DNA from: JALYNX01 sp040902845
GTDB lineage: Bacteria > Actinomycetota > Acidimicrobiia > Spongiisociales > ZC4RG35
Assembly: GCA_040902845.1 (NCBI GenBank)
Contig: JBBDWM010000030.1
Span: forward strand, 1-17,410
Length of the DNA stretch: 17,410 nucleotides
Reading direction: 5' to 3'
Positions 14,165 through 17,410 of the stretch are shown here, one piece after another; positions within the stretch are counted from its first letter, which is position 1; each line of letters starts with the position of its first letter. The notes below the pieces were generated by a model. It was not told the origin of the DNA. It worked only from the letters and a program-made list of their open reading frames with translations, and made no database searches. The position numbers were made by a program, and so were the translations under genes.

Positions 14165-14775
14165 CGTCGGAGGACGCTGACAACCTTCCCGATCAACTCG
14201 ACGCCCTCGGTGAACACCATCGGCTCGTAATCCGGGTTCTCGGACTCGAGGATCACCTTGCCGTTTCGCCGATGAAGACGTTTCACCGTTGCATCCTCAC
14301 CGTTGATCAACGCGGCCACAATCTCGCCGTCATTCGCGTCCTTCTGGCTCCGTATCGCCACGAGATCACCGGGGAAGATCCCGGCCCCGATCATCGAGTC
14401 GCCTTTGACCTCGAGGAGGAACACCGGGTCGTTGCCAACCAGGTCTACCGGGAGGGGGAGGACCTCTTCGACATGCTCGGCAGCGAGGATCGGGGTACCG
14501 GCTGCGATCCGGCCCAGCACCGGGACATCACGAATCCGGTCCGAGGCGCGGGTGACAGCCGACGCTTGGTCATCGACCACGACGATGGCGCGGGGTTTGG
14601 TCGGATCCCTCGTGAGGACGCCCGCCTCGACCAGGGCCGTGAGATGGGAATGAACGGTCGAAGGGGAGGAGAGCCCGACGGCATCCCCGATCTCCCGCAC
14701 CGAAGGCGGGTACCCCCGCTCGTTCGTTGTCTTCCGTATGTAATCGAGAACCTGCTGCTGTCGCACGCTGAGCAC
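14155..14775 (-). CDS. lexA: SOS repressor LexA
   Basis: Repressor of the DNA-damage response that self-cleaves when bound to RecA filaments. The 206-residue protein has an N-terminal winged helix-turn-helix (MLSVRQQQVLDYIRKTTNERGYPP...SSPSTVHSHLTALVEAGVL). The Ala92-Gly93 cleavage site lies in RIAAGTP, the nucleophile Ser127 in GDSMIGAGI and the general base Lys165 in EDATVKRLH. The start is GTG at 14775 with a strong GAGGAGGAG RBS. Its promoter region holds three LexA-type boxes, so tight autorepression is expected. It is divergent from the LysM membrane-protein gene, as in mycobacteria and corynebacteria, and convergent with dapF. Confidence 0.97.
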   Translation of the reverse strand: MLSVRQQQVLDYIRKTTNERGYPPSVREIGDAVGLSSPSTVHSHLTALVEAGVLTRDPTKPRAIVVVDDQASAVTRASDRIRDVPVLGRIAAGTPILAAEHVEEVLPLPVDLVGNDPVFLLEVKGDSMIGAGIFPGDLVAIRSQKDANDGEIVAALINGEDATVKRLHRRNGKVILESENPDYEPMVFTEGVELIGKVVSVLRRYP

Positions 14776-14786
14776 CTGACTCCTCC

Positions 14787-14802
14787 TCGAACTGATGTTC
14801 TG
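14787..14802. promoter_or_regulatory. LexA box A, over the lexA leader/RBS
   Basis: TCGAAC-TGAT-GTTCTG: left half perfect, right half 4 of 6. It lies about 12 bases upstream of the lexA GTG, partly over the Shine-Dalgarno region, downstream of the predicted transcription start. Weaker than the neighbouring boxes. Confidence 0.6.
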
Positions 14803-14806
14803 GGGA

Positions 14807-14834
14807 GGTTAATCGAACACGGGTTCGAAACCAA
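14807..14834 (-). promoter_or_regulatory. lexA promoter with LexA box B as its spacer
   Basis: Read on the minus strand: -35 TTGGTT (14834-14829), a 16-bp spacer, -10 TTAACC (14812-14807). The spacer 14813-14828 is exactly TCGAAC-ACGG-GTTCGA, a perfect palindromic LexA box. LexA binding would therefore directly exclude sigma factor. The box is certain; the -10 is imperfect. Confidence 0.75.
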
Positions 14835-14846
14835 ACACCTGTTCGA
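14831..14846. promoter_or_regulatory. LexA box C, over the lexA -35
   Basis: CCAAAC-ACCT-GTTCGA: right half perfect, left half 4 of 6. It is centred 18 bp from box B, and overlaps the lexA -35, so it would reinforce autorepression. Confidence 0.65.
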
Positions 14847-14870
14847 TGTGAGAGCGCGCCCGGTTCCAAC

Positions 14871-14898
14871 TTGACACCGAACGGATGTTCGATAGAGT
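14871..14898 (+). promoter_or_regulatory. SOS promoter of the LysM gene with LexA box D as its spacer
   Basis: -35 TTGACA (14871-14876, consensus), a 16-bp spacer, -10 TAGAGT (14893-14898). The spacer 14877-14892 is exactly CCGAAC-GGAT-GTTCGA, a near-perfect LexA box. This is the same arrangement as at the divergent lexA promoter. Transcription would start near 14905, giving a leader of about 67 nt. Confidence 0.82.
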
Positions 14899-14899
14899 G

Positions 14900-14915
14900 G
14901 CGAACGCATGTTCGA
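14900..14915. promoter_or_regulatory. LexA box E, at the LysM-gene transcription start
   Basis: GCGAAC-GCAT-GTTCGA, one mismatch from the perfect palindrome. It covers the predicted start point, so boxes D and E, with centres 23 bp apart, doubly block this promoter. Confidence 0.8.
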
Positions 14916-14971
14916 TACGAACTGCATCCAGCAAGGCGAGCCCATCAAGACCGATCAGGAGGGAGACCCCG

Positions 14972-15253
14972 ATGCAGAAGGCAACACTTCAGCTGTCCGT
15001 CCGGCTGTGCCTGCTCCTAGCGACAATCTGCATCGTCTTCCTCATGATCGGGGGCTCTGCCGATGCCGAGGGCCCGCCACCACCCGTCGTCGAATACGTG
15101 GTCGCCCCCGGCGACACCCTGTGGGGGATTGCCGCCGCCAGGACCGACTCCGGCGGCGATATCCGTCGTCTGGTCTCTGACATCATCGAACTGAGTGGTG
15201 TCGAAAGCGAGATGATCATTCCCGGCCAGATCTTGCTTCTCCCCGGGGGCTGA
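14972..15253 (+). CDS. SOS-controlled membrane/LysM protein, YneA/ChiZ/DivS-like
   Basis: A 93-residue protein with an N-terminal hydrophobic segment at about 11-28 (LCLLLATICIVFLMIGG) and a Pro-rich linker (GPPPPVVE). A LysM domain from about 41 to 91 follows, with YVVAPGDTLWGIA and a final IIPGQILLLPGG. ADA at 30-32 could be a signal-peptidase site. The ATG at 14972 has a strong AGGAGGGAG RBS at 14957-14965; the longer frame from 14885 would begin inside the promoter. Position (divergent from lexA, followed by nrdR), size and layout match Bacillus YneA, mycobacterial Rv2719c/ChiZ and corynebacterial DivS, which arrest cell division during SOS. Function here is inferred from that synteny; the sequence outside LysM is poorly conserved. 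Confidence 0.85.
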   Translation: MQKATLQLSVRLCLLLATICIVFLMIGGSADAEGPPPPVVEYVVAPGDTLWGIAAARTDSGGDIRRLVSDIIELSGVESEMIIPGQILLLPGG

Positions 15254-15280
15254 GCGATCACACCGGTTTACCCTGGCGCG

Positions 15281-15730
15281 ATGCTCTGCCCGACTTGTGG
15301 TGCACCGGATACCCGGGTGATCGATAGCCGGCCGGCCGAGAGTGGTCATTCGATACGTCGTCGTCGGGTCTGTGAGACGTGTGACGGCAGGTTCACCACC
15401 TACGAGCGCCTCGAGCCCCAACTCATGGTCCGCAAACGGAATGGGCGACTAGAGGCGTTCTCAACGGCCAAGCTGGCCGCGGGGATCTCTGCAGCGTTCG
15501 CCGACCGCCCGGTGTCGGGATCTGCGATCGAGTCGATGGCCGAGGAGGTGGAGCACTCGCTCCGACATCAGGGGTCACCGGTGTCGTCCGAGGACATCGG
15601 GCATCAGGTCCTCGCGCGGCTCCGTGCGGTCGACGAGGTGGCCTATCTCCGTTTCGCCTCGGTGTACAAGGACTTCCAGGATGCCGCCGACTTCGAGAAG
15701 GAAGTCGCGGCGTTGGAGTCATCCGAGTAG
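15281..15730 (+). CDS. nrdR: Transcriptional repressor NrdR
   Basis: Zinc-ribbon/ATP-cone repressor of ribonucleotide reductase genes. The 149-residue protein has zinc ligands C3 and C6 (CPTC) and C31 and C34 (CETC), VIDSRP after the first pair, RRRRVC before the second and FTTYER after it. An ATP-cone domain spans about 48-138. It lies 27 bases after the LysM gene with no terminator between, so SOS-driven readthrough is plausible; TTTACCCT at about 15265-15272 could alternatively give it a near-leaderless promoter. No RBS is visible. The last 12 bases overlap the convergent membrane-protein gene. Confidence 0.97.
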   Translation: MLCPTCGAPDTRVIDSRPAESGHSIRRRRVCETCDGRFTTYERLEPQLMVRKRNGRLEAFSTAKLAAGISAAFADRPVSGSAIESMAEEVEHSLRHQGSPVSSEDIGHQVLARLRAVDEVAYLRFASVYKDFQDAADFEKEVAALESSE

Positions 15731-16726
15731 GCGACCGATCAGGGTCCGCGCCTCGTCCAACTCGGAGTCGACCTCGCCGGCGAGACCACTCATGTTGGTC
15801 ATCATCAGCTCATGTATCGACCCGAGGTCTGATTCGAGCGCCTGAATGGCAGTTGCGGCGCCTTGAGGGTTATTGGTGCGGATGGCGTCGAGGTAGAAGC
15901 CCTGTCGGGTCTCGAGACTCGTGCTGAAATCTTCGAGAGCCGCGGTCACCGTTGTAGCGACCCCGTCGGGCAGCGCCAATCTGATGCTGTCGAAATGCGC
16001 CCTCCATTCGGAGAACTCGAGGGCCGCGGTCGTCAGGTCGGTGAGGGCGGGATCTGTCTCCAAAGCCGGTGCCAGGAGGATCGGCTCCAATGCCCCGCGA
16101 TAGGCCAGCCCGTCGCGCATCTGTCGAGAGACCTCGAAAGACAATGAGGCCGCGTCGGCCGCGATCGACCTGGTCGCGTTCTCAGATCCCGGGAGATCAC
16201 CCGAAGCATCGAACAGTCCGCGGGCTGCATTGTCGACGTCGACGAGATCGGAAGCAGTGAGGTTCACCCCGATCTCCGGTGCCGACAACTGCTCTCCGAT
16301 ATCACCGACTCCATCCAGGGCGGCCGAGAGCTTGGTCGCCTGATCCTCCACCACGGCAACCGACGCCTCGGCAGCCGCGCTCGGACGTTGGTAAAGCCAA
16401 TAGGCCCCGCCACCCAATACGGCTGCGATCATCACGACGAGGAACACGCGGCTCCATCTGAATCGGCGTCCCCGGAGATGCTTTCGGTCGGGTGCCACCG
16501 GTTTCCAATCGAGCAATGACGGAGCATCCAGCTCCGTGGAGTCCCAGAGGTCCTGGACCATGTCTCCGGTTGGAGCGGTAGGTCGGGTGGTGACGACCGA
16601 GGTGGTCGTTTGCCCCCTGGCCACATAGGTGACGGTCGTCTCGGCAGGCGAGTCGGAGAATCCGAGCGACTCCATTGAGGGGAAGCGCGCAAGCCTGGCG
16701 TGCCGAGGAGGTCGGGTGGCGGTCAT
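15719..16726 (-). CDS. Bitopic membrane protein of unknown function
   Basis: I do not recognise this 335-residue protein. It has a ~90-residue Thr/Pro-rich N-terminal part, then a basic stretch (RKHLRGRRFRWSR, about 81-93), one membrane segment at about 94-112 and a ~220-residue Ala/Leu-rich, probably helical domain. By the positive-inside rule the N-terminus is cytoplasmic and the large C-terminal domain outside. The C-terminal domain has no Cys and no repeated motif or enzyme signature I can see. It converges on nrdR (12-bp overlap) and diverges from dut. The ATG at 16726 has no clear RBS; ATG at 16675 (MESLGFSD) is an alternative start. Minus-strand coding is favoured by the clean membrane topology and the lack of any long plus-strand frame. 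Confidence 0.78.
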   Translation of the reverse strand: MTATRPPRHARLARFPSMESLGFSDSPAETTVTYVARGQTTTSVVTTRPTAPTGDMVQDLWDSTELDAPSLLDWKPVAPDRKHLRGRRFRWSRVFLVVMIAAVLGGGAYWLYQRPSAAAEASVAVVEDQATKLSAALDGVGDIGEQLSAPEIGVNLTASDLVDVDNAARGLFDASGDLPGSENATRSIAADAASLSFEVSRQMRDGLAYRGALEPILLAPALETDPALTDLTTAALEFSEWRAHFDSIRLALPDGVATTVTAALEDFSTSLETRQGFYLDAIRTNNPQGAATAIQALESDLGSIHELMMTNMSGLAGEVDSELDEARTLIGRLLG

Positions 16727-16780
16727 CGAGGGGTCTCGCTTACAGTCGTCAAGTCATCTTGCCCGATGCCCCGTGACAAC

Positions 16781-17209
16781 ATGCAGGTTAACTTCGTACG
16801 TCTCGATCCGGAACTGGAAACTCCCACAAGGTCTCATATCGGCGACGCCGCTATCGACCTTCACTCCAGAATTGACTTGAGTCTCGATCCCGGAGAACGG
16901 GCGGCGGTGCCTACGGGGATCGCAGTTGCCATCCCCGAAGGCTTCGCCGGCTTGGTCCTGCCAAGGAGTGGCCATGCATTACGAGATGGGATCGGGGTGG
17001 TCAACGGACCGGGTCTCATCGACTCCGGCTTTCGGGGTGAGGTGACCGTTCTGTTGATCAACCATGGTGCGATAAGGGTGGCGTTCGCCCGTGGGGATCG
17101 GGTCGCCCAGTTGGCCGTGGTGCCGATCCCGGATGTGGAATGGATCGAGGTGGAGGACCTCGATGTCACGGGCCGGGGGGCCGGCGGATTCGGCTCGACT
17201 GGTGTCTGA
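16781..17209 (+). CDS. dut: Deoxyuridine 5'-triphosphate nucleotidohydrolase
   Basis: Trimeric dUTPase that hydrolyses dUTP to dUMP, limiting uracil in DNA and feeding dTMP synthesis. All five motifs are present in the 142-residue form: AAIDLHS at 23-29, PRSGHAL at 61-67, GLIDSGFRGE at 78-87 with the catalytic-type Asp81, RGDRVAQL at 104-111, and GRGAGGFGSTG at 131-141 closing the active site of a neighbouring subunit. The start MQVNFVRLDPE at 16781 best fits the family; ATG 16766 would add five residues, and neither has a visible RBS. It is divergent from the unknown membrane-protein gene. Confidence 0.95.
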   Translation: MQVNFVRLDPELETPTRSHIGDAAIDLHSRIDLSLDPGERAAVPTGIAVAIPEGFAGLVLPRSGHALRDGIGVVNGPGLIDSGFRGEVTVLLINHGAIRVAFARGDRVAQLAVVPIPDVEWIEVEDLDVTGRGAGGFGSTGV

Positions 17210-17218
17210 CGCAACCAT

Positions 17219-17246
17219 TTGGTTGGCATTTGGCCCGGGCTACAAT
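17219..17246 (+). promoter_or_regulatory. Promoter of the tRNA-Gly/tRNA-Cys cluster
   Basis: -35 TTGGTT (17219-17224), a 16-bp spacer and -10 TACAAT (17241-17246), 13 bases before the first tRNA base. The same TTGGTT -35 and 16-bp spacing are seen at the lexA promoter. Confidence 0.65.
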
Positions 17247-17259
17247 GCCGCCTCCGCTC

Positions 17260-17333
17260 GCGGAAGTAGCTCAGTTGGCTAGAGCGCAACCTTGCCAAGG
17301 TTGAGGTCGCGGGTTCGAATCCCGTCTTCCGCT
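17260..17333 (+). tRNA. tRNA-Gly (anticodon GCC)
   Basis: Full cloverleaf. The acceptor stem GCGGAAG (17260-17266) pairs with CTTCCGC (17326-17332). D arm: GCTC...GAGC. Anticodon stem CAACC/GGTTG flanks the loop TTGCCAA with anticodon GCC at 17294-17296. T arm: GCGGG-TTCGAAT-CCCGT. The discriminator is T17333, and CCA is not encoded in full. No variable-arm extension. Confidence 0.97.
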
Positions 17334-17367
17334 CCGACGACGGACCATGGTCAAGTCGTCCGGTACC

Positions 17368-17410
17368 GGCGACGTGGCCGAGTGGTTAGGCGCGGGTCTG
17401 CAAAACCCGT
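17368..17410 (+). tRNA. tRNA-Cys (anticodon GCA), cut by the window end
   Basis: 5' part of a tRNA: acceptor strand GGCGACG (17368-17374), D arm from GCCGAGTGGTTAGGC, anticodon stem CGGGT/ACCCG (17393-17397 and 17405-17409) around the loop CTGCAAA, anticodon GCA at 17400-17402. The T arm and 3' acceptor strand lie beyond the window. It is 34 bases after tRNA-Gly, so the two are probably co-transcribed. Confidence 0.92.

Noticed and set aside
17336..17360. GACGAC...GTCGTC stem with an internal GACCATGGTC palindrome between the two tRNAs
   Set aside because: No T tract follows and it ends only 7 bases before tRNA-Cys, so a terminator is unlikely; tRNA spacers often hold processing stems. Not listed as a feature.

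Overview
The window is dense, high-G+C bacterial chromosome, most likely from an actinobacterium. The evidence is LexA boxes of the Gram-positive/actinobacterial type (TCGAAC-N4-GTTCGA), the divergent lexA / LysM-protein / nrdR cluster known from mycobacteria and corynebacteria, frequent GTG/TTG starts and many 4-bp stop/start overlaps. Presence of RNase Y (rny) directly between recA and miaB, and absence of recX and pgsA from their usual actinobacterial places, suggest a deep-branching class (Acidimicrobiia-like). That placement is inference.

Layout. 1-139: no gene recognised. 140-753 (minus): a PIN-domain toxin with a Phd/YefM-type antitoxin, preceded by a 12-bp direct repeat that is a likely operator. 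870-3480 (plus): a translationally coupled three-gene ABC-2 exporter (ATPase plus two permeases). 3563-4872: a homologue of archaeal type II glyceraldehyde-3-phosphate dehydrogenase coupled to an 84-aa unknown protein. 4877-6439: rimO bracketed by two inverted copies of a ~106-bp repeat that abut the neighbouring genes. 6443-9384: cinA, thpR and SOS-controlled recA. 9385-9582: a leader with a possible 10-codon peptide and a perfect 11-bp hairpin. 9583-14164: rny, miaB, miaA and dapF, the last three tightly packed, with miaA apparently starting at CTG. 14155-14775 (minus): lexA. 14787-14915: five LexA-type boxes in a divergent control region. 14972-15730: a small membrane/LysM protein (YneA/ChiZ/DivS-like) and nrdR. 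15719-16726 (minus): a bitopic membrane protein of unknown function. 16781-17209: dut. 17260-17410: tRNA-Gly(GCC) and the start of tRNA-Cys(GCA).

How they work together. recA, lexA and the LysM protein form an SOS module: DNA damage activates RecA, LexA self-cleaves, and a probable cell-division inhibitor is released from repression. nrdR and dut are nucleotide-supply functions alongside it. miaA then miaB act in sequence on A37 of tRNA; rimO performs the related methylthiolation on ribosomal protein S12. Most of the window is a conserved housekeeping neighbourhood. The less ordinary parts are the inverted repeats around rimO, the archaeal-type GAPDH homologue with its coupled small ORF, the recA-rny leader, and the architecture of the lexA divergent promoter.
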